Assembly: GCA_022747635.1 (NCBI GenBank)
Contig: JAKTNV010000077.1
Location: 932,501-996,500, forward strand
DNA length: 64,000 bases
Source: Hetaerina americana
Taxonomy: Eukaryota; Arthropoda; Insecta; Odonata; Calopterygidae
Reading direction: 5' to 3'
Notes under the pieces: generated by a model
What the model was told of the DNA's origin: nothing
The model's database searches: none
The model's input: the letters and a program-made list of their open reading frames with translations, nothing else
Translations under genes and position numbers: made by a program
Shown here: piece by piece, positions 11,774 to 22,868 of the stretch
Numbering within the stretch: the stretch's first letter is position 1
How the letters are laid out: every line of letters starts with the position of its first letter

Positions 11774-13395
11774 ATTTATTTATTTATTGCACAACATACA
11801 TACATACATGTATTGCTCATACACGGGCAATTACCCTTTTAAATTTAAGAATATATATATATATTATAAAAAGAAATTTCTTCACAATTACAAATTGTAT
11901 CTCAAACATCGCTTAAACTGCAAAGCATTCATAGTGAAGAAATCAATTTCAGGAGGAAGTTCATTTCCTTCCCTCAGAATTCTAGCTATTGGGCTGTGGT
12001 ACATATAGTTGCGTCTATAAAATTCTCTGTGAAATAATATCTTGCTCCTGGTAGGATAAGAAGGCGTTTGTAAAGAGATTAATTCCAAAAGTTCAGGACT
12101 GGACACGCTATTATTCAACAATTTGTGTAGGAACATCATATCTGCCAAGATGCGCCGGGAATCTTAAACTGAGATCCCCAGGTTCTTGTATGCATCCGGG
12201 TATGAAATATTGTACATGTCAACACCAAGTTTGCACATGCATAGCCTAATAAAGCATCTTTGAACCTTTTAAAGCCTATTAATATGATACTCATAAAATG
12301 GTGACCACACAATGCAGCCATGTTCCAAAATTGGTAACACAAGCATGGTGAATAGTGATTTGATGCAAGTTACATGAAAAATATCTATGGTGAATCGGGT
12401 GATGAACCCCAACATTTTATTAGCTCTTTTAACACTACTATCAATATGTTTGTCAAAAGTCATTGAATGAGTAAATATAATGCCCAGATCCTTGATCTCG
12501 ATAGTTTGGTCAAGAGGTGTATTCATGATGCAATACTTGAATGAAACAGGAGTGTTATTTCTATAGAATGACATACAGCTACAATTTTTGATATTGAGTT
12601 CCAAGACATTGTAAGAACACCAGTTTGTTAATTGATTTATGCTATTTTGCAATACATGGCAATCAGTTAAGGATTTAATTTTTAAGTATAGTTTTAAATC
12701 ATCCCCAAATAGGAGAAACTGTACATGATGGATTGCACTTGCAATGTCATTTATGAATACATTAAACAGAAATGGACCCAAATGTGATCCCAGAAGTGAC
12801 ATTAAATGTATTTGAAAGGTATGATTTTATTTTTACAACCTGCTTCCTGTCATGAAGGTAGCAATCAAACCATTTTAACAATCTACCAGAGATACCATAA
12901 GCATAGAGTTTACTAATAAGATGATTAATACCAACTGTATCAAAGGCCTTGCTAAAATCCATGTATATGGCATCGACTTGCAAACCAACATTAAATGCCT
13001 TTATAACATAATTCTGAAAGGAAATCAAATAAGTGGTGGTGGATCGACCAGCATAAAAACCATGTTGCTCATTCAGAATGACAGATTTAAAGATAGGACT
13101 AACATGGTTCAGAACAAGATGCTGAAATACTTAAGCAATGAATGATTGTATAGAAATAGGTCTCTAATTCATTACATCTTCTTTGACCCCTGATTTAAAA
13201 ATAGGAACTACATGACTGAATTTTAGTATACCAGGAAAGATACCCTGACACAAGGAAAAATTAAATAAAAAAGTAAGGGGTTCGACAAGGATATCTCAAC
13301 AATAACGTAAAACAGACGGTGGAATACCATCTGGTCCAGGGCCCTTGTTCACATCGAGTGCATTATGAATGATAACAGCATTCTTACCTTTTTAG
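11774..13395 (-). mobile_element. 5'-truncated Jockey-like LINE
   Basis: The minus strand carries a non-LTR reverse transcriptase in order: GPGPDGIPP near 13335, HGFYAGRSTTT near 13050, AIYMDFSKAFDTV near 12950 (motif A Asp), a decayed motif B, then GSHLGPFLFNVFINDI near 12780, LLFGDDLKLYL near 12700 (motif C, Ala of FADD replaced by Gly), a thumb region with IKDLGI, VLPILEHGCIVWSP near 12310, and a C-terminus ending at about 11888. The order and wording fit the Jockey clade. The 3' end carries a short AATAAATAAAT-type tail at about 11774-11790. Several frames are needed, so it is dead, and the endonuclease is missing. Confidence 0.85.
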
Positions 13396-14533
13396 AATAA
13401 TGAATTTTACACATTCACCAGTGTATATAGGCATAAAAAACTTTTCCTTCTTAGTCAGAACAATTAAGGAAATTCCAATACTAGGGGATGGAAATGAGTA
13501 TGCTCATTCTCATTTTTTTACATCGGTTTTTCAACAGAGTACCCTGGAGAAAGGAGCCTATGATACAAAATAAACATAGTTTTGAACCAGATTAAATAAA
13601 AATTAAAATGTTAAATTAAAAAAACCCACTCAAAATGGCAGTTGGAATTTTTTATTTTGATAAACTTTTATGTTTTTTGTTCAACATCAGTCTCTGAGTT
13701 TTGGACTAAAGTTCAGAAAGTAATTAAGATATTTGCCTGTAATACAAGCCTGTTTTTCAAAAGGCACTTGATAAATTCTCTCAAATCTCTAGAAGCATTT
13801 ATAAAGGCTTAAAAGGAGCTAAAGTGTAATTTTTTACACTATGATCCCGCATATTTGTTCATACAAAAATGGTTAGCTACCTCTCTTTTGGTCATATTTT
13901 AAAGCTATTAAAGTGTTCAGGTTTGGGAATTTTTTGCTTATTAAATATGAATTGTATCTATCTGGAGATGCAAAATCTTCAATTGCATATAAACCGGAAA
14001 TTTACAAGTTTTCTTTATAAAACATTTTAACTTTTCTGTTACATCTTGTCCTGAAACACATTGTATAATATTATCACTTTTATATGTATTGTATTTCATT
14101 ATGTGGCTATTTGTTGGCTTTATACCATTTTACTCTGATGGTGGCTGGCTTTGAAATGATGATACCCTTATCTGGGTGTGCCTACACATTTTTCTGTAGC
14201 CTTCTTCCTTACTTTCAAATAATCTTGTCTTTTCTTATGCTTCAATATGGTCCACATTTATGGTAACAGTAGTTGTGGAGCTGAAATTTTCCTTTTAAAC
14301 AATATGTTAGCTAAAACATAACAGTATATTTTATTTAATCTTGCTCAACAACCAAAAATTTTAATTATTTTTAAGTGATGCTGTACTGGAATTAATAATA
14401 TCATTAAGACTCATGATTGAAATTAAACTTTGGAATTTTTACCGTAAAACAATAAAGTGAACTTTATTAGTAATGTTTAACTAAATATATTACCATGATT
14501 AGGTAGATTTGGTTAAAACTATTGTGTTTTCAG

Positions 14534-14608
14534 GTTCTTTGCCCATTATTAGAGAACCTTCCAAAATCGTACCTCTTAAGCTCAAGATTGTGATAAGAGC
14601 ATTAAAAG
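14534..14608 (+). CDS. Possible small coding exon of an unknown gene
   Basis: A TTTTCAG acceptor (AG at 14532-14533) precedes 75 nt that stay open in one frame (24 full codons, including IIREPSKIVPLKLKIVIRAL) and end at AAAAG|GTACCT. One base is carried out to the next candidate exon, in phase with it. The product is not recognised. The evidence is only splice sites plus an open frame in AT-rich DNA, so it could be chance. It lies downstream of the zinc-finger gene's stop and polyadenylation signal, so it would belong to another gene. Confidence 0.28.
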
Positions 14609-14662
14609 GTACCTAAATTATATTAATAGGCATGTTCTCACCCTAATATATGTGTATAACAG

Positions 14663-14735
14663 CAGAGGAAATTATGAGTCATGTTGAGAATAACGCAACT
14701 CAATCTACTCAAAGTCAACTTCAAACTATTCAAAG
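14663..14735 (+). CDS. Possible second small exon, in phase with 14534-14608
   Basis: After a 54-nt candidate intron, an acceptor at 14661-14662 opens 73 nt. Taking the single base carried over from the preceding candidate exon, it reads 24 codons without a stop (EEIMSHVENNATQSTQSQLQ is part) to CAAAG|GTATAA. The peptide is Gln/Thr/Ser-rich. Introns of 50-60 nt are normal in insects, though other introns here are kilobases. No further exons were found with confidence. Confidence 0.28.
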
Positions 14736-15109
14736 GTATAAACATATACTTAACAAATAAAATGGTAGCCCCAAAACAATAAGAAGGCCCTAGCTGTCAT
14801 TTTGAAAGTACTTTCTTAGGAATCTCACAGTTATACTGACATCTGTCATTAATTTCAGCAAAACAATTGGCCAAGTGCTTTCATTTGAATTATAGTCACC
14901 CTCTTTGTATTCAATATTTTAGCTTGTACTTGAAGACTAGCTCTGACCTGCAATTGTAATTTAAAACGTGCAATAGTAATTTATTGAAAACCTGTGTGCA
15001 AAAACTTATAATTCCCTCTCCTTAAAATTATTCCGCTTGGTCCTGTACCTATCATTTCTAAATACTTGGCAATGACTGATATGCTCCCTAGAAGACTTTT
15101 TTGCGGACC

Positions 15110-15400
15110 CCTGAAAAGATATTTGTCAAAGCTGATTGAATAAATTCAATGATTAAAAAATGGGTTTCATTCACGACTGCTTTCATCAGAATTTACAAGG
15201 AGATACCTTGTGCTTGGCTCATAGAACATTGTGGTAAGTCACATTGTCATGATGGAGTTTCCAGGTAGCAGAAATTTGTTTTTCATATTGATGACACTTT
15301 TTTGAAGTCTTTTCAGGAAATTAACATTGAGAGCAGCATTTACTGCCAGTCTTTGTAGAACAAGTTTATTATGGACCATTTTTTAACTGTAAAAAGACAC
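15110..15400 (-). pseudogene. Decayed mariner transposase, catalytic-region fragment
   Basis: Minus-strand translation gives LAVNAALNVNFLKRLQKSV, matching the family pattern TVNAAFYVEVLKRLRKRV. After a frameshift it gives WKLHHDNVTYHN, which contains the second catalytic Asp of mariner transposases (HHDNAPSH in intact ones). A weak AKH follows. Flanks are too decayed to show terminal repeats. It may be the same family as the fossil near 5.7-6.2 kb, but the two pieces do not overlap. Confidence 0.6.
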
Positions 15401-16238
15401 AAGTAGAATTATTTAACTTTTGATTAGCTCTTTCATCCCTTTTTTGGCTTAGGGGCTAATTAAGTGTACCACTTGGAGAGCGATGGTATTTATGCTAAGA
15501 GGCTTTATAATCATTGATAAAATAGTCTAAATTAACAGGGTCATATTTAATATGTGGCAAAGGTTTACTTTAAATTTCTGATCATTTGGTCCTTCATTAC
15601 ATGATCAGCAAGTAGGGGTTTACAATAACTTCTTGCTGCTTCATTTATTTAAAGAGCATTAAGACAGGTTTTGGAGAAAAATCCTATCCCCCTGTTTCAA
15701 GTACTTTGATTCAATTTCAATTAACAGGAGCAGAGCAGGAAATATCATTCAATCACCATTGCAATGCAACTTGTAACTTCCTAATGTGGTTTTTGAAAGA
15801 AAAACGCCTCTAGAAAGAGAAATCTGCCACTTTACAGGATACTATTTTCTTTAGAAACCATAATTCTAACATGGTTTCAAGAAAATGCCCCCTTTTATTA
15901 ATATCCTACTTATGTGTTGATTTTCACTTGCCGTTGAGCTTAATACTGGGTCTTCTGGCTTAATGAGGTCTTCCTTTCTAGTACCATGCCCTCAACAATT
16001 AACACTCCAAAACTTCATTATCCATTTGAATTATCTCTTATCTTAAATTCTTCAGTCTCTACTTTATCTCACTAATTACTTCAACTCTTGTTAGAATCCA
16101 CAACTGACATGTTTCTTCAAATGAAGATAGGAAGGAGGCATTAGAAAAAAATAATAAATTGAACACTTAAAAGCATTTAACACCATTCCTGAGAGAGGAA
16201 TTCCCATCAATATTTATAGGAATCCTTCTAGAATATTA
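15401..16238. other. Intergenic DNA
   Basis: AT-rich; I see nothing recognisable. Confidence 0.4.
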
Positions 16239-17569
16239 CCTTGATCAAAAAGTTCCCGGAATTTATTCAGAAAATTAAAAATACAAGTTTATTCATCTAA
16301 ATCTATATTGTCCCCTTCAAAGTAATCCCCATCGACTGCAACACACTTATGCCAGCGCTTGATCCAGTCTTCGAAACATTTTTTATATTCGGTTTTCGTT
16401 ATGTCCATCAGTGCTTCCTGCGATTTTTCCATTACTTCCTCTCGGCTGCTAAAACGCGTTCCCCGTAATGGTTTTTTAACTCGATTGAACAGAAAGATGT
16501 CACAGGGAGCCAAATCAGGTGAATTCGGTGGCTGTTGGATGGTATTTGTTGCATTTTTCGTCAAAATATTGCGAATAATGATAGATAGCACTGTGCGACG
16601 GTGCGTTATCATGGTGCAAAATCCACGAGTTTTCTGCCAACATTTCTGGTCTCTTTCGGCGAATTGCTTCACGCAAACGTCTCATAACGCTCAAATAGTA
16701 CTCTTTGTTTACTGTCTGGCCTTCTGGCAAAAATTCATGATGCACTACACCGTTGTAATGCATGAAAACCGTCAGCATTGCCTTCTTTTTTTGACTGAAA
16801 ACGACGTGGTTTTTTTGGTCTCGGCTCATTTGGTGAACGCCATTCACTTGCCTGATGTCTGGATTGCGTGTCCTACTCATAAACCCACGTCTCGTCTCCA
16901 GTAATGATCCTTTTGATGAATGTGGGATCGGATTCAGCCTCGCAAATCATGTCTTTTGCGACGTCAACACGGTCTCTTTTTTGCATGAAATTGAGGTCTT
17001 TTGGCACCAACTTTGCTGCTACACGACGGAAACCCAAATCATTAACCACAATGTCTTGGACGGATCCATAGGCAATGTTCAAGTCCTCCGCTATTTCTCT
17101 GATGGTTAATTTGCGGTTATTGACCAACATTTCTTTTACTTTATCAATTTTTTCACCGACTTTCGATGTCGATGGTCTGCCACTGCGTTCATCATCTTCG
17201 ATTGACTCACGATCACTTCTGAACCGCTCGTGCCACTGGTAAACGACCGTTTTTTTTAGAGAATCGTTGCCGAAACACTTTTCCAACATTTCCAACGTCC
17301 GTGCGCCACTAAATCCATTTTTTACGCAAAATTTAATACAAGTTCGTTGTTGCAAATTTAAATCCATTTTTGCAATTGTAAAAAATCGCCAACACACACA
17401 GAGATAGATGTACTCTTGGCTACGTAACTTTTGCAAATGTCAAGTTATGACACTAAGATTTAAAGGGAATATCAACAACAGATGTACCAATTTAACAAAA
17501 AAAACGGAACTCAAATCGGAACGATGGGAGCGCCACACGGTGGTTATTCCGGGAACTTTTTGATCAAGG
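16239..17569 (-). mobile_element. Near full-length mariner element, inactive
   Basis: The element is 1331 bp, flanked by TA (16237-16238 and 17570-17571). Its terminal inverted repeats of about 24 bp begin CCTTGATCAAAAAGTTCCCG and match each other. The transposase is on the minus strand. The ends and coding sequence differ from the 753-bp mariners, so this is another mariner lineage. The length equals that of intact mariners, so no large deletion has occurred; it is dead through point lesions only. Confidence 0.95.
16289..17367 (-). pseudogene. Mariner transposase with all three catalytic Asp codons, broken by a stop and frameshifts
   Basis: Start ATG is at 17367 (complement) and stop TAA at 16289-16291, close to the usual 345-350 residues. 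The helix-turn-helix region and DDERSGRPSTS linker are intact. The first catalytic Asp (in GDETW) is at 16894-16896, the second (in HHDNAPSH) at 16608-16610, and the third (in SPDLAPCD) at 16499-16501. Lesions are a nonsense codon at 16873-16875 just after GDETWVYE, a frameshift in an A-rich run near 16790, and another near 16585. The second and third Asp are 106 nt apart, i.e. 34 codons plus 4 nt, consistent with a DD34D ancestor. The few lesions suggest a younger insertion than the other mariner fossils here. Confidence 0.92.
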
Positions 17570-17571
17570 TA

Positions 17572-18579
17572 GTATAGCAGACATGTGCCCACAAGTGTAA
17601 TGCTAATGCTGGAGGAAGAAAGGTATTAATGGAAGATTTATTAACATTTGTACTAGTACATATATCAATACATATATTTTTTCCCAGGAATAGGATTTCA
17701 CATTTATAGTTGTTTCTTGTGTAAGCTGTACTTTTTATATTATGTACCGTTGCAATTGAAATTGGTAAATTATGTTTACTTTAATCCATATGGATTAAAT
17801 ATTCTTTAATGTTATATTTTCCATGCTAATGAATGCCTGATTGATAGTTCAAGGGCCCAGATAACTGATATCTTTTGATAAGGGTGTTGTATATATTGAT
17901 AAATAAAACTTTATAATAATTTTGTCATTGATGGGGGAAATTTTATTTTTTGTACCAATACACAAAATTAAGACAGGAATATGATATAATTACAGTAAGA
18001 GAAAATAAACAGATCAAGTGAGTGCCTGAACATGTTCATCATGGCTGTCTAAATCATGTCAATACACTGTCCATCAGATGGGAAGGTAACCAATTTTACC
18101 CATAGATGCCTATCATCATTAATAGTAAGATACCTAGTATCAGGTTTCTTTCCATCTTTCCCATACACCTCTATTTTGCTAATGACCTTAGCAATTGGAG
18201 ATCTCTTCAAAAATTATTTCTTGTAGATACAGAGGCACCAATTGTAAGTAAAATGAATAATTTAATGAACAGACTATGTTTTGTGACCAATTTTGTTTAA
18301 AAATCGGTTAAATAGTGCAGATAATATTGTAATTATAACAGAAGAGGAATTCTCAAACAGTAAGGTAAGTGATTATACCAAGAGGGTATTAACTAATTAT
18401 GGTAAGCAAATATAAAACCAATATCAATTTTCTGGCTGAGTTCTAAACTGTTATTATGCTAAACTAAATCTTTTGAATTGTAAAAGTGTCTATAACTGAT
18501 TTGCTAAGGCGTTTATAAGGTCTGTCCCAAAATATCCTGGATGCTGAAATAAAATAATTGACTGTGATGCCAAACACTC
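17572..18579. other. Intergenic DNA
   Basis: AT-rich. A consensus donor GTAAGT near 18242 follows a 45-codon open stretch from 18106, but no convincing acceptor or product supports a gene. Confidence 0.4.
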
Positions 18580-18690
18580 TAGTTTATAAAAAAATGACCC
18601 CAGTTGTGACATTGAATGTCATCATCAGGTTGACTGTGATGTTCAATGCCTGATGATGATGTTCAACCTTGAAACTTCCATTATGAAAGT
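18580..18690. repeat. Degraded hammerhead-like inverted repeat
   Basis: On the + strand CTGATGA (18650-18656) is followed by GAAAC (18671-18675). On the minus strand another CTGATGA core (about 18622-18628) is followed by a perfect hairpin TGACAT/ATGTCA, then CAAC where GAAA is expected. The two cores face each other across a short spacer, the same layout as the better-preserved element at 27442-27610. Stem II of the + strand copy and the GAAA of the minus strand copy are damaged. Confidence 0.45.
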
Positions 18691-20100
18691 TGTACATATT
18701 ACTTTATTTTGACACAATTATCTATTGCAATGCGGCCGAACCCCTTGGGAAATTTAAAGGAAAAGACTTCTTATCTAACTCACATGGCCTTCAGATTGAT
18801 CTAAGCAGCCATAGTTAATTAATTTGCCCCCACCTGAAGCATGTTTTTCCATTTATAACAGCCTGAGTCAAAAGAAATGCCTCCAAGTGAAATGTTCTTC
18901 CACTTTGTAACACAGCCAAGATGCAGTCAAGGTCCACCGTAACAATGCTCCCAGCCTTCCCTACTTTGTCATTAGCATCATCTGGTCCCAAAGCACCATC
19001 TAGGTGGTTCCTGGGCACCTTATAGTCCTGACCCGGTCTTTCTTTGATTTCTCAGATAGTTTCCTTACATCTTTTTGAAATTTCATTTAAATAATAAAAA
19101 AAATAAAGTCCTTGTTATCATCTCACAAGTGCTGCCTTGTGGCATTTTTTTAAAACTTTATCCCAGAATCAGCATCAAGAGTTTTTGCTGTGGTGTCACA
19201 TATACATTTGTGTTATGCTATCTATGAATATTTTGAAAAATTTTAAGCATTTGTGTTAATGCAATCAATGAATCTTTTTTCCCTGAGAAATTTATAATTT
19301 TTATAGAAGATGAAAATTAGAGGGATTAACTGTGAATTACATTAAACACAGTTTTATTTTTAAAAAATTGGCAATTAAGTAATTTTTCTTAACACTTAAT
19401 ATAGAAATGACAATCTTTGTGAAATATTAGGCACCAATTTATTTCTTTGATCATGTATGTATGTTCTATGTATGTCCTTCTATTGCTTGAATGACAGTTT
19501 CTATTGTCTGTTTAAAACATATTCTGTCCCCTTTTTATGTGCCCTATTTCATATAAGTTATTATCATTTGAATAACAGCCTCCAAAGTAGTAAAATTTTG
19601 AGGTTAGGATTTTGACAAGGCCAAGAAACTTAGTTATATATCAATGGTAATTTTAAATGAATTGATAGGCTATGGCTGCATTACAATACAACAATCAAGG
19701 AGTTTGAAAACCATTCACATTGACCAGAATTTGAAATCCAGGAATCTTGAGATTCAAAATCTCTTCTTGGGAGGTACTTTTAAGGATTTCTTTTTCCCAA
19801 CTCTTCCTTTCCTAGACGTAAGGGATCCTTGATACAGGGGTTGACAAGAATATCCAGTGCATATTTAGGAAGGTATGCAAAGATTTCTGTCCAATAATTT
19901 ATTAACAGATCTGTAGAAACAACTTTAATTCTTCAAAGGGCTTTACTACATCTCTATACATGTTTGTCCTTTTCTATGATCATCAGTGCTGGATCTTTAC
20001 ATTCCTAACACTATCTCCATAATGATATGAAGAAATGTATGCTGTGTATTCACTTTTAGGCTCAGCAAGGTCTCATTAGTAGGGGGAAAATGTTTGTTTT
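18691..20100. other. Intergenic DNA
   Basis: AT-rich. A minus-strand open frame at 18815-19018 has no recognisable product. Nothing else seen. Confidence 0.4.
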
Positions 20101-20408
20101 GGCGCAGGTTTGACCTTGACATTCAAACTTGGAAGTGTAAGTCGCAGAGAAAAACAAATGACGTCACGTGAAAGAGGGGGGCATTTGTCCTTCACAGGCA
20201 ATATAATTGCATCACGTCAACCCAACCCACGCAGGAAAAATCATCCTGGCGCAAGTTTCACCTTGAAACTCAAACAAGGATACATAAAAAACTATCGGTC
20301 GCCGAGAAAAACAAATAACGTCACGTGAAAGAGGGGGGAGGGAGCATTTTTCCTTCATATGCAATCTAGTTGTACAACGTCAACCCAACCCATGCAGGAA
20401 AAATCATG
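20101..20408 (+). repeat. Two tandem units of about 150 bp carrying a CRE/E-box core
   Basis: Unit 1 starts at about 20101 and unit 2 at about 20248, both beginning GGCGCA(G/A)GTTT and ending in a CAACCCAACCCA...GGAAAAATCAT stretch. Each contains ACGTCACGTGAAAGAGGGGG; in unit 1 it is preceded by TG to give TGACGTCACGTG, which overlaps a CRE palindrome with an E-box. A decayed third unit follows to about 20510 with ACAAATGGTGCCATGTGAAA. The units are not coding. Confidence 0.75.
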
Positions 20409-20819
20409 ACCCAAGGCCATCGCCTCTTATATCTCCAGAACTATCAATTGTAGAGTACGACAAATGGTGCCATGTGAAAAAAAAGGCAATTATACTTCAG
20501 ATTAATGCCTTAAAATGTCCTCTTTAAAAAGGACGATATATATAGATTTCATCAAATATCTCGTTTATTAATTACGATAACAACAAATAAACGAAAATAA
20601 TGGAAAGACAACGTGATTATATGTTAAAAAGGTTCTCATTAATTTTTTAATAGCACTTAAAATAAGCCCGTAAAAAATTAATTATAGTTCTCAAGACCTA
20701 ATTTTTGAAAATCCCACTATTTCTCTTAAATTCCGCTTTGCTATTCTCTCATTCTATCTCGATTAATCACAGTCTCCTTCTCCTGTTCGGAAATTGACAT
20801 TTAAAGCGGGGGTCATGAA

Positions 20820-21380
20820 GAGAGAGTAGAATTGCGTTAACCGGGAAACGCCCATCCCTCAACCCTTAGCTTTTTCCCTTTCCACTACACCTTCTACGGA
20901 GTATATAAAGGGGACGGATCGGCGGTAAGTCGCCAGCAGTCTGGGAAATATTCCCAGGCTATAGGCCCACCTAATCATCGTGTAGGGTTCCAGATGAGAT
21001 CTTCCTCCGTGGGGCTAACACCAAAAGCTGCGGGGTAAGTATGACCCGTTAGCCAAATTGGCTTTTCGGATTTTTTTTCATTTTTTCTATGCGCTCTAGA
21101 AGCGAGTAAATGTGAAGATGGGTCACTATCGATGCCCGCCTTCGAATCCCGGCGAGAAAACCGGAGACCCTTTCCAGGGTATCCAAGGGTTTTTAGGGTA
21201 CGGGAATATCATTGTCGTAAGGACACCCCCTATGTACCCCTTAGCGGGTTGAGCAGCGTGGGGGTATTCAGTACTATCGTACTGAGTTTTTTCCAGAACT
21301 TTCAGACCGATCGGACCAGCGGTTTTGGCCCTATAGCCAAAAAAGCCGAAATTTTCGGGAATTATGCTCAATAACTCCGT
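20820..21380 (+). promoter_or_regulatory. CpG-rich promoter-like stretch with TATA box and splice donor
   Basis: This stretch is clearly richer in G+C and CpG than its surroundings. TATATAAAG lies at 20902-20910, a start-like CCAGCAGTC about 31-36 bp later (20933-20941), and a strong splice donor GGGGTAAGTATG at about 21034-21045. An ATG near 20994 is open to that donor (MRSSSVGLTPKAAG). It could be the promoter and first exon of a gene, or the remnant of an LTR. Transcription would run toward the satellite. There is no evidence of a downstream exon. Confidence 0.35.
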
Positions 21381-21390
21381 TGTTTGAAGA

Positions 21391-21880
21391 GATAAAAATA
21401 TGATTTAAATTTAAATGTATATCAGAAAACAGCTGGCTACTGATTCCGCGTGGAATTACCCGTAAAAATATTAGGGTTTACCCTAGGGTGATAAGGGTAT
21501 AGTAAAATCCGCGATTGACGTACCCTTTTCAAAATGCTATATGATAACGAGCATAAGTGTTTACTATTCCCAATTTCTAAAAGTTTGATATACTAAAAGG
21601 GTACGTCACTATTCCTAATAGGAAAGGATAAGAATTAGGAGGTGGCGTTTACAAAAAAACCCTCTAGATAAAAATATGGTTTAAATTTGAAAGTTTATCA
21701 GGGAAAATTTAGTTATCTATTCCGCATGGAATTACCCGTAAAATTATAAGTGTTTACCCTGGGAAAATAGGTATGGAAAAATCCCTAATTGAGGTACCAT
21801 TTTAAAAATTCTATACGATACCAGACATAAGGGTATAACATTCCCAATTTTTAAAACTTTGATATACCAAATAGGTGGGC
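21391..21880. repeat. Tandem dimer of a unit of about 215 bp (276-bp spacing)
   Basis: GATAAAAATATG starts both units (21391 and 21667). Shared blocks follow in the same order: ATTCCGYRTGGAATTACCCG, GTTTACCCT, then a CCCAATTT...AACTTTGATAT end. The units differ by many substitutions and a spacer separates them. They are non-coding, rich in short GGGTA/TACCC motifs, and of unknown origin. Confidence 0.7.
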
Positions 21881-21948
21881 CAAATATATAATGTTTTCTC
21901 TAAGGAATAGGGATACAAAATTGTTGAAATTCATATATATTAAAACAA

Positions 21949-22868
21949 ACTTGACCCTTTGTTTTAGACCTTCCATGAAATTTCTAACCCAAGAGATTAC
22001 TCTTCCATCTGTTTGTAGTGGCAAATTGCCCATCTTAAGCATTAAGCGATCGTGGTCAACTTTATCAAAGACTTTTGACAGGTCGACTATGATAACATCC
22101 ACCTCTATTCCCGCATCCCTAGAGTCGAACATTTCTTGACAGAACCCTAATAGCTTAGTTTTTCAAGAGTACCCTTTTATAAAACCGCATTGGCGACTAT
22201 ACAACCAATTCTCACTTTCCCACAAGTCCCAGTGATAATGAGCCATCATCTTTTCCGATAGTTTGCATACAACTGATGTCAGGCTTACCGGTCTATAATT
22301 ATCAACTAGTGCCTTATCTCCACCTTTGAACATTGGCGTAACGTATGCCTCCTTCCAAGCATTTGGCTGGGAATTATTGTGTATGGTAACATTGAATAAA
22401 TGATTTATATAATTTCAAACTACACTACCACCCAATTTAATTAAGTCAATTGTGACACCACCTGGCCCTTTCGATTTATTCACCCTCATTTTCATATTTT
22501 TTAAAAAATCTGCGCTCATCGTTTTAATACTTTAGGTATTTAATATTGTTTCGCCTCCTCTTTGACTCAGAGATGTATCTACACAATCCTTTTTAGTTAC
22601 AACAACCTTAAATTCACTTGCATATCAATTATTAAACGCATTCGCCTTTTCCTTATCATCAACGATTAGTTTTCCACCCTCTTTTTTTAAAGTTCTTTTA
22701 TGTTTTCCCTGCTTGTCCTGCCCCCTCCGGAAGTACTTGTAATATATATATCCATTAATCATCCCAAATATTTGCTGTAGAAAACTATCTTTGGCTATAT
22801 TCCTTTCTCTATTCAATTCATGAACTTTTTTTTGTAAACTATGAGCCATCATGAGCTCTCGTTCCGTT
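21949..22868 (-). mobile_element. LINE remnant B, at the edge of the satellite
   Basis: The minus strand carries the middle of a Jockey/CR1-type reverse transcriptase: a pre-RT segment (ending KLIVDDKEKANAFN near 22630), GPGGVTIDLIKLGG near 22450, a VSLTSVVCKL block near 22270, and IIVDLSKVFDKVDHDRLMLKM near 22050 (motif A). Similarity to LINE D stops at about 21949, so the catalytic motif C and the 3' end are missing. Its 5' junction with the satellite near 22868 is the same as that of LINE D near 62995. The two are therefore one insertion later duplicated with its flank. Several stops show that it is dead. Confidence 0.85.

Larger units (their letters stand above)
13396..15109. other. Intergenic DNA
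   Basis: AT-rich sequence with no recognised repeats. It holds the tentative small exons at 14534-14608 and 14663-14735, listed separately. Confidence 0.4.

Noticed and set aside
16359..17109. + strand open frames of up to 181 codons
   Set aside because: They are antisense shadows of the mariner transposase on the minus strand.
18106..18300. Open frame with a GTAAGT donor near 18242
   Set aside because: No convincing acceptor and no phase-matched neighbouring exon were found.
18815..19018. 67-codon minus-strand open frame
   Set aside because: No recognisable domain, no clear splice context and no repeat match, so it is not distinguishable from chance.
21132..21145. tRNA-like B box (CCTTCGAATCC)
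   Set aside because: Two of the key bases differ from GGTTCGANTCC, and no cloverleaf or A box fits around it.
21126..21374. Open frames of about 80 codons on both strands in the CpG-rich patch
   Set aside because: Both strands are open together because of base composition, and neither product is recognisable.
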